Positions 36,704-45,486 of a stretch of DNA of 64,000 nt are shown here, piece by piece (positions within the stretch are counted from its first letter, which is position 1; the number at the start of each line of letters is the position of its first letter). Source of the DNA: Paraglaciecola sp. (lineage in GTDB: Bacteria > Pseudomonadota > Gammaproteobacteria > Enterobacterales > Alteromonadaceae). The notes below the pieces were generated by a model, which did not search any database, was not told the origin of the DNA, and saw only the letters and a program-made list of their open reading frames with translations. Where the stretch lies: contig NZ_JANQVQ010000316.1 of NCBI RefSeq assembly GCF_030730205.1, positions 1-64,000 of the forward strand, in the 5' to 3' direction. A program made the position numbers and the translations under genes.

Positions 36704-37329
36704 TGAATTTTACTGAATGGTTTCAAGGTTTTGCCGGCGCCTCAGAACTTGAGTGGATAGCGACGGTTGCAGGCTTTTTGTGTGTTTATTTACTTATTCA
36801 ACGCAGTATATGGAGCTTTGCCTTTGGCCTTGTTCAAGTTTCAATTTACACGTGGATTTTTTACGATGTGAAACTGTATTCTGATATGGCACTGCAGCTG
36901 TTTTATATCGGCTTTCAGTTTTATGGCTGGTTTATCTGGCGTCGTTCACAACAAGAGCATGGAGAGGTTATCGTCAATCGCGGAAGTACCGTTGAATATA
37001 CATCGTGGATGGGTGCGGTAATTATTGGAACAATAATAGTGGGTTACTTCATGAACAATAATACCGATGCGAGTCTTCCCTACCCTGATGCTTTTACAAC
37101 ATGTGCAAGTTTGGCCGCACAGTGGTTGCTGTCACATAAAAAATTATTGAATTGGGCCTTTTGGATTGTTGTTGATATTGTTGCCATAGGCATATATTGG
37201 CAAAAGCAATTGTACCCAACCTCGCTGCTGTATTTGTGCTTTTTAGTCATGGCGATTATTGGGCAAATACAATGGTATACATCTTGGCGAAATACCACCA
37301 ATACCGTATCGAATGCAGCGCCAGCATAA
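36703..37329 (+). CDS. pnuC: Nicotinamide riboside transporter PnuC
   Basis: 208 aa, about seven hydrophobic helices. The features EWIATVAGFLCVYLLIQRSI and SDMALQLFYIGFQFYGWFIW (the conserved Q-x-x-Y/F-x-x-Y-G-W core) identify PnuC, which lets nicotinamide riboside enter by facilitated diffusion and is pulled by later phosphorylation. Late WAFWIVVDIVAIGIYWQKQL matches the final helices. It shares one base with the kelch gene before it and abuts the adenylyltransferase gene after it, so all are probably one operon. Confidence 0.93.
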   Translation: MNFTEWFQGFAGASELEWIATVAGFLCVYLLIQRSIWSFAFGLVQVSIYTWIFYDVKLYSDMALQLFYIGFQFYGWFIWRRSQQEHGEVIVNRGSTVEYTSWMGAVIIGTIIVGYFMNNNTDASLPYPDAFTTCASLAAQWLLSHKKLLNWAFWIVVDIVAIGIYWQKQLYPTSLLYLCFLVMAIIGQIQWYTSWRNTTNTVSNAAPA

Positions 37330-37833
37330 ATGACAGCAGGCTTTACCCTCGGCAAATTTGCCCCCTTACATAAGGGTCATCAGTTTCTCATCGAGTCAGC
37401 CCTAGCTAACGTTGATAGGTTAGTAGTGGTGATCTATGCCTGTGATGAATTACCGCAATGTGATGTAAGGACAAGAGCATCGTGGATTGCACGGCTTTAT
37501 CCGCAGGTGGATCTAGTTTTGGCTTCTAATGGCCCAAAAGAAACCGGATATACCCCCGAGATAATCGCCAGCCAAGAGCAATACTTATTGGGACTACTGG
37601 CGGAATACCGCTTCGATAGTTTTTTCAGTAGTGAACCTTATGGTGAGCACATTAGTAAAGCTTTTAGCTGTAGGAATGTCCAAGTCGATTGCAACAGATT
37701 ACAGGTCCCCATTAGCGCAAGCATGATCAGAGATAATCTGCCGAGGTATCAGGACTTTTTGTCACCACTGGTATTCAATGATTTAATGAACGCTAGAGCC
37801 ATCACACTTTTCAACCATAAAGTAGAGTCATGA
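37330..37833 (+). CDS. Nicotinamide-nucleotide adenylyltransferase (NadR-type, stand-alone)
   Basis: 167 aa. TAGFTLGKFAPLHKGHQFLI carries the HxGH nucleotidyltransferase motif and ISASMIRDN the ISxSxxR motif, both typical of the NadR adenylyltransferase domain. It makes NAD from NMN. In most gammaproteobacteria this domain is fused with a kinase domain in NadR; here the two are separate genes overlapping by 4 nt (ATGA). The N-terminal HTH of enterobacterial NadR is missing, so it is not a repressor. It starts directly at the pnuC stop. Confidence 0.92.
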   Translation: MTAGFTLGKFAPLHKGHQFLIESALANVDRLVVVIYACDELPQCDVRTRASWIARLYPQVDLVLASNGPKETGYTPEIIASQEQYLLGLLAEYRFDSFFSSEPYGEHISKAFSCRNVQVDCNRLQVPISASMIRDNLPRYQDFLSPLVFNDLMNARAITLFNHKVES

Positions 37834-38375
37834 TAAAAAAAATCGTTTTCCTCGGCGGACCATCCACCGGAAAAACCACCCTGTGTGAAGCGCTAGCCAA
37901 AAAGCTTCACACCCTCACCGTGGCAGAATATGGTCGAGAGTATTGGTTAGAACATCAGGTAGACCGACGCCTAAGTCCTGAGCAATTATTGCATATTGCG
38001 CAAACTCAAGTTCGCTGGGAAGACGAAGCGCTCGACAAGGCCAATGACGTGTTATTGTGTGATACCAATGCGTTTACGACTTGGCACTTTGCCCTGCATT
38101 ATCATGGCGACGCCTTGCCTGAACTTGAGCAACTTGCGCAAGCATCATGGCAGCGTTACGACCTCGTTGTGCTATGCGGTGATGAAATTCCCTACGACGA
38201 TACGTGGGAACGCTCTGGGGACGCTAACAGACATGAATTTCAAGCCTTTATCAAAGCCTATTTAATAGAAAAACACATCCCACATATTATCGTATCGGGC
38301 TCGGTAGAGCAGAGAATCAATGCAGTGATGACATCACTATGTCATAATCAAGCACTACAACAATCCCGTGGTTAA
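37830..38375 (+). CDS. Ribosylnicotinamide kinase (NadR kinase domain, stand-alone)
   Basis: 181 aa. Walker A GGPSTGKTT is at residues 9-17, followed by VAEYGREYWLEHQ, the NadR kinase signature, and LLCDTNAFTTWHFALHYHG with the Walker B-like DT. It phosphorylates nicotinamide riboside to NMN, trapping it in the cell, and the preceding enzyme makes NAD from it. Overlap of 4 nt with that gene gives equal expression. Both ends of the junction look like proper termini, so this is a natural split and not a frameshifted NadR. Confidence 0.92.
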   Translation: MIKKIVFLGGPSTGKTTLCEALAKKLHTLTVAEYGREYWLEHQVDRRLSPEQLLHIAQTQVRWEDEALDKANDVLLCDTNAFTTWHFALHYHGDALPELEQLAQASWQRYDLVVLCGDEIPYDDTWERSGDANRHEFQAFIKAYLIEKHIPHIIVSGSVEQRINAVMTSLCHNQALQQSRG

Positions 38376-38418
38376 ACTGGAAATAGCCAATAAAACCACC
38401 TATTTTATTGCAGCTATT

Positions 38419-38455
38419 GCATGCTACAAATTTACTGATAGCATGCGCGTTTTTT
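38419..38455 (+). terminator. Intrinsic terminator after the NAD salvage genes
   Basis: GCATGCTA (38419-38426) pairs with TAGCATGC (38439-38446) and is followed by GCG and six T. It ends the presumed kelch-pnuC-NMN adenylyltransferase-kinase operon before the polyamine genes. Confidence 0.8.
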
Positions 38456-38483
38456 ATATCTTAAAAACTAAAAGGATCATCTT

Positions 38484-39686
38484 ATGTCTCGTGTATTGAT
38501 CATTGGTGCTGGCGGCGTTGCTGCTGTAACTGTCAAAAAATGTGCGCGTTTACCTGAGTTTTTTGACGAAATTTACTTAGCAAGTCGCACCGTGTCAAAA
38601 TGCGAAGCGCTACAAAAAGAAATTGGCGCAGACCGCATCAAAGGGGTCTTTGCTGTTGACGCAGATCACGCCAGTGAAGTGGTTAAGGTAATTGAGCAAG
38701 TCAAACCTGACTTAGTGGTAAACTTAGCCTTACCTTACCAAGATTTAGCCATCATGGATGCCTGTTTAGAAACTGGCGTACATTATTTAGATACAGCCAA
38801 TTACGAACCTAAAGATGTGGCTAAATTTGAATATTCTTGGCAGTGGGCTTACCAAGAAAAGTTCGAAAAAGCTGGTTTAATGGCTTTATTGGGCAGCGGT
38901 TTTGATCCCGGTGTGACTAACGTTTATACCGCTTATGCAGCCAAACACTATTTTGATGAAATCCATTATTTAGATATCGTCGATTGTAACGGGGGTGATC
39001 ACGGCAAAGCTTTCGCCACTAACTTCAATCCTGAAATCAATATTCGTGAAATTACCCAACGTGGTCGTTTTTGGGAAAATGGTGAGTGGAAAGAAACCGA
39101 TCCACTGAGCGTACGTGAAGACCTGGATTATCAAAACATCGGTGTACGCGCTTCATATTTGATGTTTCATGAAGAATTAGAATCTATCGTTAAACACTTT
39201 CCAACGCTGAAACGTGCCCGTTTCTGGATGACTTTTGGCGAAGCTTATCTAACTCACTTACGTGTATTAGAAGGCATAGGCATGACCAGTATTGCGCCTA
39301 TCGATTTCCAAGGTCAGCAAATCGTACCTTTAGAGTTTTTGAAAGCGGTATTGCCTAACCCTGGCACCTTAGCCGAAGGCTACTCAGGCATGACCTGTAT
39401 CGGTACTTATATTACCGGTATCAAAGATGGCAAAGAAAAGACTATCTTTATTTATAACAACTGTGACCACGCTGCTTGTTATGAAGAAGTAGGCGCTCAA
39501 GCCGTATCTTACACTACAGGCGTACCTGCTATGATAGGCGCGGCTTTAATGTTAAATGGTACTTGGAAAAAAGCAGGTGTGTGGAACATGGAGCAATTCG
39601 ATCCTGATCCCTTTATGGAATTACTCAATGTACACGGCCTACCATGGCATGTCATTGAAGTAGAACAGAGCCCGTTTAAAAAGTAA
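38484..39686 (+). CDS. Carboxynorspermidine dehydrogenase (saccharopine dehydrogenase family)
   Basis: 400 aa. The Rossmann start VLIIGAGGVAAVTVKKCARL binds NAD(P)H; the body is of the saccharopine dehydrogenase family (DLVVNLALPYQDLAIMDACL, YLDTANYEP, LLGSGFDPGVTNVYTAYA). Together with the decarboxylase 95 bp downstream it identifies carboxy(nor)spermidine dehydrogenase, which joins aspartate semialdehyde with a diamine (putrescine or diaminopropane). This is the aspartate-based polyamine route of Vibrio and many others, in place of SpeE/SpeD. ThrA in this window makes the same aspartate semialdehyde. Which diamine is used is not visible. Confidence 0.92.
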   Translation: MSRVLIIGAGGVAAVTVKKCARLPEFFDEIYLASRTVSKCEALQKEIGADRIKGVFAVDADHASEVVKVIEQVKPDLVVNLALPYQDLAIMDACLETGVHYLDTANYEPKDVAKFEYSWQWAYQEKFEKAGLMALLGSGFDPGVTNVYTAYAAKHYFDEIHYLDIVDCNGGDHGKAFATNFNPEINIREITQRGRFWENGEWKETDPLSVREDLDYQNIGVRASYLMFHEELESIVKHFPTLKRARFWMTFGEAYLTHLRVLEGIGMTSIAPIDFQGQQIVPLEFLKAVLPNPGTLAEGYSGMTCIGTYITGIKDGKEKTIFIYNNCDHAACYEEVGAQAVSYTTGVPAMIGAALMLNGTWKKAGVWNMEQFDPDPFMELLNVHGLPWHVIEVEQSPFKK

Positions 39687-39713
39687 GTTAACGCTTTTTT
39701 GCAAAAGCAATTA

Positions 39714-39750
39714 GGGCAGCGTCATTCAGTGACCCTGCCCTTTGATTTTT
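39714..39750 (+). terminator. Intrinsic terminator between the two polyamine genes
   Basis: GGGCAGCGTCA (39714-39724) pairs with TGACCCTGCCC (39730-39740) with one C-C mismatch, then TTTGATTTTT follows. It may partly end transcription after the dehydrogenase, so the decarboxylase 32 bp further on may receive less message or its own promoter. Confidence 0.7.
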
Positions 39751-39781
39751 AATGAATTACACCATTAAAGTGGACATATAA

Positions 39782-40933
39782 ATGACTGTTGATGCCGCCG
39801 ACCCGATGTTAAACCCTGCGATCCCCTCGCCCTGCTATGTGTGTGAAGAAGCTAAACTCGAAGCCAATTTACAATTAATGCAACGAGTACAGGACGAAAG
39901 TGGTGTCGAAATCATTTTGGCACTTAAGGGCTTTTCCATGTGGTCTACCTTCGATTTAGTCAAACAATATCTACAAGGTTCAACTGCCAGTGCGGTGTGG
40001 GAAGCACGATTAGGTAAAGAAACCATAGGCAAACAAGTGCATGCTTTTTCGCCGGCCTTTAAACCTGCAGATATTGATCAGTTAGTAGACTTAGTTGACC
40101 ACATCTCATTTAATAGCCTTGGTCAGTGGCAGCGTTATAAACAACAAATTTTGGCCTCTGATGTATCGCCAGGTATTCGTTTAAACGCAGAGCACCGCGA
40201 AGCCGAAACCGAATTGTACGACCCCAGCGCGCCGGGTTCACGTTTTGGTATTCTTGCTAAAGATCTCGTTGGTGCAGATTTAACTGGTATAGAAGGTTTT
40301 CATATACACAACTTATGTGAATGTGACTCCTTTGCTACCGAACGGACTATTCTTGCAGTTGAAAAGAAATTCTCTCAGTACTTTGGCCAGTTAAAATGGA
40401 TCAACTTTGGTGGCGGTCATTTGATGACGAAGAAAGGCTACGATGTTGAACATCTTATCGGCGTATTAAAAGCTTTTAAGGCTCGTTATCCACACTTAAA
40501 CGTGATCTTAGAGCCTGGCTCAGCTGTGGCGTGGCAAACGGGTCCATTAGTGTGTGAAGTGATTGATATAGTCGAAAACCGCGACAAAATTGCCATTGTC
40601 GATATGTCAGCGACGGCACACATGCCTGATGTACTCGAAATGCCTTATCGTCCTGAAGTTCGTGGGGCGGGTAAAGCCGGAGAAAAAGCCCATACTTATC
40701 GCTTTGGCGGAAACTCTTGTTTAACCGGTGATGCAATCGACCTATACAGTTTCGACCATGAGCTGCAAATTGGTGAACGAATAATCTTTGAAGACATGAT
40801 CCATTACACCATGGTTAAAACAACCTTTTTTAACGGTGTTGAACATCCCTCTATTGGCATTTTACGCAAAAACGGTAGCTTTGAATTAGTGCGTAAATTC
40901 ACCTACGAGGACTTCAAAAATAAATTGTCCTAG
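39782..40933 (+). CDS. nspC: Carboxynorspermidine/carboxyspermidine decarboxylase
   Basis: 383 aa, fold type III PLP decarboxylase of the alanine racemase/ornithine decarboxylase group. PLP lysine K49 is in EIILALKGFSMW. Further landmarks are GFHIHNLCECDSF, INFGGGHLMTKKGYD and NVILEPGSAVAWQTG (phosphate-binding glycine loop and EPG), and GNSCLTGD near the active site. It removes CO2 from carboxynorspermidine or carboxyspermidine, finishing norspermidine or spermidine. NspC is the Vibrio name. In Vibrio norspermidine also affects biofilm growth. Confidence 0.95.
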   Translation: MTVDAADPMLNPAIPSPCYVCEEAKLEANLQLMQRVQDESGVEIILALKGFSMWSTFDLVKQYLQGSTASAVWEARLGKETIGKQVHAFSPAFKPADIDQLVDLVDHISFNSLGQWQRYKQQILASDVSPGIRLNAEHREAETELYDPSAPGSRFGILAKDLVGADLTGIEGFHIHNLCECDSFATERTILAVEKKFSQYFGQLKWINFGGGHLMTKKGYDVEHLIGVLKAFKARYPHLNVILEPGSAVAWQTGPLVCEVIDIVENRDKIAIVDMSATAHMPDVLEMPYRPEVRGAGKAGEKAHTYRFGGNSCLTGDAIDLYSFDHELQIGERIIFEDMIHYTMVKTTFFNGVEHPSIGILRKNGSFELVRKFTYEDFKNKLS

Positions 40934-40940
40934 CTTCGTT

Positions 40941-40987
40941 GGGTAAATTTTACTTATGACAGGAGAGTCACTCAGTAAGATTTACCC
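40941..40987 (+). other. Long imperfect hairpin after nspC
   Basis: GGGTAAATTTTACTTA (40941-40956) pairs with TCAGTAAGATTTACCC (40972-40987) with two mismatches, and inside lies TGAC-AGGAGA-GTCA (40957-40970), which extends the stem with a small bulge. No T run follows, so it is not a normal intrinsic terminator. It could be a factor-dependent end or a 3' stabiliser of the nspC mRNA. Confidence 0.6.
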
Positions 40988-41350
40988 GCGAATAAACTCA
41001 AAGCAATTTAAAGTGTTAAAAGCAGGTGTGTGGCCTGTTAAACGTTGACGTTTTGCGACGATTCTATGTAGCCAATTAGAGACAAAGTGTACTATTTTTA
41101 TGGCAGCGAGAATCTAAAAAAGCGTTATTTTTCAGTCTTATTGACATTGTCCCCTCTAACGCCCTATTGGACAGCCCCATTACGTTGCTGCTTAGCGACG
41201 CAGTGTTAAACCGTTAAAAAAGAAATATAAAAAGTGGTATAGCTTGTGCTTAGCAAAGCTAAAGATACCTGTGTTGGTTTTGTGCCTTAGAGGTAAAGAT
41301 CACCATCACTCACGCAGATTACTCACAATCATAATTTAGGAACCTTTATT
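40988..41350 (+). other. Intergenic region before opgG
   Basis: About 360 bp without a credible gene. It probably contains the opgG promoter; I could not identify matching -35 and -10 elements. AGGAA at 41338-41342 is the ribosome site of opgG, 8 nt before its TTG start. Confidence 0.45.
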
Positions 41351-42859
41351 TTGATCAGCAAATCCATTCAAACAGTGCTTCTTTGCGTCTTTGTTTTACT
41401 TACATCGACCCTGACTTTTGCGCAAGACGACAGACCCACTCATAAATTTAACCGCCAGTGGCTTGAAGAAAAAGCCAAAGAGCTTGCTGCTAAAGAATTT
41501 GTTGAGCCTAAATTAGCACCAGACAGCCCACTCAATAATTTAAATTATGATGACTATCGAAAAATCCAATTTCAACGTGGTGCAAGCGTGTGGAAAAATG
41601 AAGATCGTAATTTTCGTCTCAGCCCTATGCATCCAGGCTTCTTGTTCAAAACACCGGTTAAATTGAATTTAGTGGTGGGCGGCACATCTCGGCGCATTTT
41701 GTACACCAGTGATATTTTTAACTACGACAAAGAACAAAAAGCGGCCAAAGAAACGCAAGCTGAAGGGTATTCTGGTTTTAAATTGACCACGCCCATCAAT
41801 AAACCAGATGTATGGGATGAGTTTTTGGTGTACCAAGGCGGCACCTATTTTAGAGGCTTAGGTAAAGACAATTGGTATGGCTTATCAGCCCGAGGGTTGG
41901 CAGTAAACACGGCAAAGCCCACTGGTGAAGAATTTCCAGTATTTACCGAGTTTTGGATTGAACGGCCTAAAGAACAAGGTCAGTCTATCGTGATCCATGC
42001 TCTGTTAGAAAGCGCGTCACTCACTGGTGCATTTACCTTTAAAGCCACGCCTGGCGAAAATACCGAAATCGAAGTGAACAGTGCCTTGTATCCAAGAAAA
42101 CAAATTGATTCTTTTGGCATTGGCCCCTTAACTTCGATGTTTTTATACAATGGGGTTAACCGCACTCGTTTTGACGACACCAGACCAGCAGTGCATGATT
42201 CAGACGGCTTGTTCATGATCAATAGTCAAAATGAACGTATTTGGCGTCCATTAACTAATCCACGCAAATTACAAGTTTCAGCTTTTGGTGATAAAACACT
42301 GAAAGGGTTTGGTTTGTTCCAACGTCACCGCAAGTTTACAGATTTTGAGGATATGGAAGCCCATTATGAAGCGCGACCTTCTGCCTGGGTTGAGCCTATT
42401 GGCAATTGGGGTCCAGGCCACGTTGAATTAGTCGAAATTCCTACCAACTCAGAAATTCACGACAACATTGTCGCTTTTTGGCAACCCTCTGAACCGATGA
42501 AAGCAAATCGTGCTTATTCGTTTCAATACAAAATTTCTTGGGGCTCAGTTTTTGCTGTGGAAGATAAGGGGGGGCGCATCTTATCTACCGCTACCGGTAA
42601 AGCGCTAGGCAGTGAGACCGTCAGAGATTTTGTTATCGACTACAGCTCGTTGAATTTACCCGATGATGTGGTGGTAAGCGCCTCAGCCAGTACCGGCAAA
42701 ATAGTGGGTACAATTCAGAAATTTATGGATAAAACTGGTTTATACCGTGTGGTTGTTAAGTTTGAACCAGGCAGAGAAGATCTTTCAGAACTGCGCGTAT
42801 CATTATCATCAAAAGACAAAGCATGGGGTGAAACATGGCTTTACAGATGGAACCGATAA
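41351..42859 (+). CDS. opgG: Glucan biosynthesis protein OpgG (MdoG)
   Basis: 502 aa. Start is TTG at 41351 with AGGAA 8 nt before it. The signal peptide runs to about LTSTLTFAQ. The periplasmic mature part matches OpgG: FNRQWLEEKAKELAAKEF, DYRKIQFQRGASVW, FPVFTEFWIERP and late GGRILSTATG. OpgG works with OpgH to build or branch osmoregulated periplasmic glucans, which protect against low osmolarity. It overlaps opgH by 25 nt. The pair follows the usual opgGH arrangement. Confidence 0.95.
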   Translation: MISKSIQTVLLCVFVLLTSTLTFAQDDRPTHKFNRQWLEEKAKELAAKEFVEPKLAPDSPLNNLNYDDYRKIQFQRGASVWKNEDRNFRLSPMHPGFLFKTPVKLNLVVGGTSRRILYTSDIFNYDKEQKAAKETQAEGYSGFKLTTPINKPDVWDEFLVYQGGTYFRGLGKDNWYGLSARGLAVNTAKPTGEEFPVFTEFWIERPKEQGQSIVIHALLESASLTGAFTFKATPGENTEIEVNSALYPRKQIDSFGIGPLTSMFLYNGVNRTRFDDTRPAVHDSDGLFMINSQNERIWRPLTNPRKLQVSAFGDKTLKGFGLFQRHRKFTDFEDMEAHYEARPSAWVEPIGNWGPGHVELVEIPTNSEIHDNIVAFWQPSEPMKANRAYSFQYKISWGSVFAVEDKGGRILSTATGKALGSETVRDFVIDYSSLNLPDDVVVSASASTGKIVGTIQKFMDKTGLYRVVVKFEPGREDLSELRVSLSSKDKAWGETWLYRWNR

Positions 42860-44982
42860 CCGTGGATGAAGCCAACAAAGAACCCCAAGGAGCCATCCCG
42901 ACTGAATGCCCCTTGCATATGCCACCACAAGATTTTTCTCAGCATAAAAAGGTGAAATATGCAGCGCAGTCTTGGTCAACTTGGCTAGCGCGATTAATCA
43001 CCTTTGGTGGTGCAAGCGCTCTCACGATATTTGCTACGTATCAGATGATATTGATCGTGTCTCAAGTCGACGTAACCTTTTTGCAGTGGTTAATGGTTGG
43101 CTTTTTTGCTCTAACCTTCGTGTGGATTGCGCTGGCCGCTTGCGGTGCAATCGCAGGGTTTATTTGCCCTATCAAAGACTACAGTAAAATAGACAGTGAT
43201 CTGAGCGGCAAAAAAACGGCCTTGCTTATGCCTATTTACAATGAAGACGCCGCGCAAACTTGCGCAGCACTATTGAGTATGGGCAAAGCCTTAGCTGCAC
43301 AAGGTTTCGGTGAACAATTTGAAATTTTTATTATTTCTGATTCTAATAAACCTGATGTATGGCTTAAAGAGACCGCTGCAGTAAAAAAACTTCAACAAGC
43401 TCTCCAAGGCCAGATGCAGGTTTGGTATCGCCGCCGCTTTGACAACAAAGCTAAAAAAGCCGGTAACGTGCATGAGTTTGTGAGTCGCTGGGGCGGTCGT
43501 TATGATTATATGTTAGTGCTTGATGCCGATAGTTTATTGTGTGCAAACACTCTAGTTCAGTTAATGAAAGAGATGGCCGCAGATGAGCGTAGTGGCATTA
43601 TTCAAACGCTGCCTTGTTTGTATCGCGGCGATACACTATTTGCTCGCCTTCAGCAGTTTGCTGGCACAATTTATGGCCCTATCGTGGCTAACGGCATAAC
43701 AGCTTGGCAAGGCGATGACGGCAACTATTGGGGTCACAATGCCATTATCCGAGTCAGTGCATTTTCTCAAGCTGCAGGTTTACCAACTTTAGGTGGGCAA
43801 AAACCCTTCAGCGGCGACATTTTATCTCATGATTTTGTTGAAGCCGCGCTTATCCGCAGAGCGGGGTGGTCTGTGCGCATGTTGCCTTTACTGAAAGGCT
43901 CATGGGAAGAAAGTCCACCTAGTTTATCTGATGTGGCAATCCGCGATAGACGTTGGGCACAAGGTAATATTCAGCATTTGGCTGTTTTGTCGGCTAAAGG
44001 ATTACGCTGGCCAAATCGTTTTCATATGTTAACCGGGATTATGGGCTATATGGCCTCGCCTATTTGGTTTGCCTTAATCATGATTGGTATTGTGATGGCT
44101 ATTCAAATTCACTACATTAACGTCGAATATTTTTCCGATGAAATGAGCTTGTTTCCCCATTGGCCGGTCTTTGATTCTGAACGCATGGTGCAACTGTTTG
44201 TTTTTACTATGGGGATCTTATTAGTACCGAAAATTTTAGGTATTACCCGCGCGATATTTACTCCCTCTTTACGTCGCCCCTTAGGGGTCATCAGGCTGAT
44301 TCTGGGCGCCTGTGTTGAAATCATATTTTCAGTCTTGTATGCGCCTATTTTTATGCTGATCCACAGTAAGCACATTCTTGATATTTTCAGAGGTAGGGAT
44401 TCAGGTTGGTCGACCCAACAAAGGCAATATAACGGTCTACCGTGGGCTCAATTATTTGGCCAACATATTTGGCATACGCTCATTGGCTTGGTCATGACTG
44501 CAGTATTGTACTATTACTCGCCCCCCTTATTACTTTGGTTGGCACCAACGCTGGTAGGACTGGTATTTTCGATCCCACTTTCTGCCTTAAGTGGCAGTAA
44601 GTGGTTAGCCAAATTTTTGAGATTTTGTGGCTTGCTGTCTATCCCAGAAGAAGTTGATGTACCGGAAATAATGCATAAACGTGACGAATACGTGGACGAC
44701 TTTTCTAAAGTCACTCACGAGTTAAGTTTTGAGCAACTGTTACAACAACAACCATTGTGGGCGTCGCATTTTTCAATGACGCAAGTACCACCGGCACCAA
44801 AACGCGGATATCCGCCTATCGATAAAATTAGCGCTGAATATAAAATTGCTGATGCGCAATCTCAACTGGAAGCATTAAACTGGATGACGGACAAAGAGAA
44901 GCTGGCTTTATTATCCTATCACGACTCATTTACTTCCTTGCTAAAATTAAAATCGGTAAACGACATGAGTTCTGTCGCCTAA
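42835..44982 (+). CDS. opgH: Glucans biosynthesis glucosyltransferase OpgH (MdoH)
   Basis: 715 aa, shorter than the E. coli protein (847 aa). It is an inner-membrane family 2 glucosyltransferase using UDP-glucose to make the beta-glucan backbone. Two helices come first (about residues 50-110), then the catalytic domain: MPIYNEDAAQTCAALLS, MLVLDADSLLCANTL (DxD), DFVEAALIRRAGW and the QxxRW-like RDRRWAQGNIQH. About six further helices follow. The start at 42835 lies inside opgG in another frame; a second ATG at 42847 is possible. The tail after about residue 600 is soluble. Confidence 0.94.
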   Translation: MALQMEPITVDEANKEPQGAIPTECPLHMPPQDFSQHKKVKYAAQSWSTWLARLITFGGASALTIFATYQMILIVSQVDVTFLQWLMVGFFALTFVWIALAACGAIAGFICPIKDYSKIDSDLSGKKTALLMPIYNEDAAQTCAALLSMGKALAAQGFGEQFEIFIISDSNKPDVWLKETAAVKKLQQALQGQMQVWYRRRFDNKAKKAGNVHEFVSRWGGRYDYMLVLDADSLLCANTLVQLMKEMAADERSGIIQTLPCLYRGDTLFARLQQFAGTIYGPIVANGITAWQGDDGNYWGHNAIIRVSAFSQAAGLPTLGGQKPFSGDILSHDFVEAALIRRAGWSVRMLPLLKGSWEESPPSLSDVAIRDRRWAQGNIQHLAVLSAKGLRWPNRFHMLTGIMGYMASPIWFALIMIGIVMAIQIHYINVEYFSDEMSLFPHWPVFDSERMVQLFVFTMGILLVPKILGITRAIFTPSLRRPLGVIRLILGACVEIIFSVLYAPIFMLIHSKHILDIFRGRDSGWSTQQRQYNGLPWAQLFGQHIWHTLIGLVMTAVLYYYSPPLLLWLAPTLVGLVFSIPLSALSGSKWLAKFLRFCGLLSIPEEVDVPEIMHKRDEYVDDFSKVTHELSFEQLLQQQPLWASHFSMTQVPPAPKRGYPPIDKISAEYKIADAQSQLEALNWMTDKEKLALLSYHDSFTSLLKLKSVNDMSSVA

Positions 44983-45006
44983 CACCGACTGTTCATTTCA
45001 TCATAG

Positions 45007-45483
45007 TTAATCTTTTTCTTTGTGTGGCTTAAATATAAGCCACACAAGGTATGACACCACAAGCACATTTAGGCTAAATGCGCCGAGCGTGAAAAGGTTA
45101 ACATGCAGGTACATTTCTCGAATTTCAAACGGAATGTAAATTCCACCACTAACTAAAGCAAACCACTCAGTCCACCGCTTTTGATGCCATAAACCATACG
45201 CTTCTATAAACCGGATAAGGGTATACAACAGTACACCAGCAGCAATCAGACGAATATTACTGGACGTAACCTGACTGGAAGCTTCAATCAAAATATGTGG
45301 ATAGTGACTTGCGGGATTCAGGTGGAGGTGGCGCACTAAGCTTTCTGCAATACTTTGCACGTTTTCACCCGCTAAGGTGTGTAAGCCAATAGCAACCATA
45401 AAAGCTAAGCAGCCCTTCGTTCCTTCCAGAATCGCGATGCTGCGCAAGACACCTACAGAATCTTTCACCCAGCTTACCTTCAA
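45007..45483 (-). CDS. DUF2127-family small membrane protein
   Basis: 158 aa with four hydrophobic segments. Family features: RSIAILEGTKGCLAFMVAIG at the start, then IRLIAAGVLLYTLIRFIEAYGLWHQKRWTEWFALVSG and IPFEIREMYLHVN. DUF2127 proteins are common in bacteria without known function. It lies 3 bp after the EthD gene, so the two are co-transcribed, and is convergent with opgH. A perfect inverted repeat overlaps its 3' end. Confidence 0.88.
   Translation of the reverse strand: MKVSWVKDSVGVLRSIAILEGTKGCLAFMVAIGLHTLAGENVQSIAESLVRHLHLNPASHYPHILIEASSQVTSSNIRLIAAGVLLYTLIRFIEAYGLWHQKRWTEWFALVSGGIYIPFEIREMYLHVNLFTLGAFSLNVLVVSYLVWLIFKPHKEKD
45020..45047. repeat. Perfect inverted repeat in the 3' end of the DUF2127 gene
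   Basis: TTGTGTGGCTT (45020-45030) and AAGCCACACAA (45037-45047) surround AAATAT. The 11-bp stem lies between the convergent opgH and DUF2127 genes, in coding sequence. A T-rich stretch precedes it on the plus strand, but no U run follows on either transcript, so it is not a standard terminator; it may still slow or end transcripts. Confidence 0.55.
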
Positions 45484-45486
45484 TAA

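Noticed and set aside
37330-38375. Frameshifted NadR
   Set aside because: Both proteins have proper starts and ends, a clean ATGA overlap and all catalytic motifs, so a natural split is more likely.
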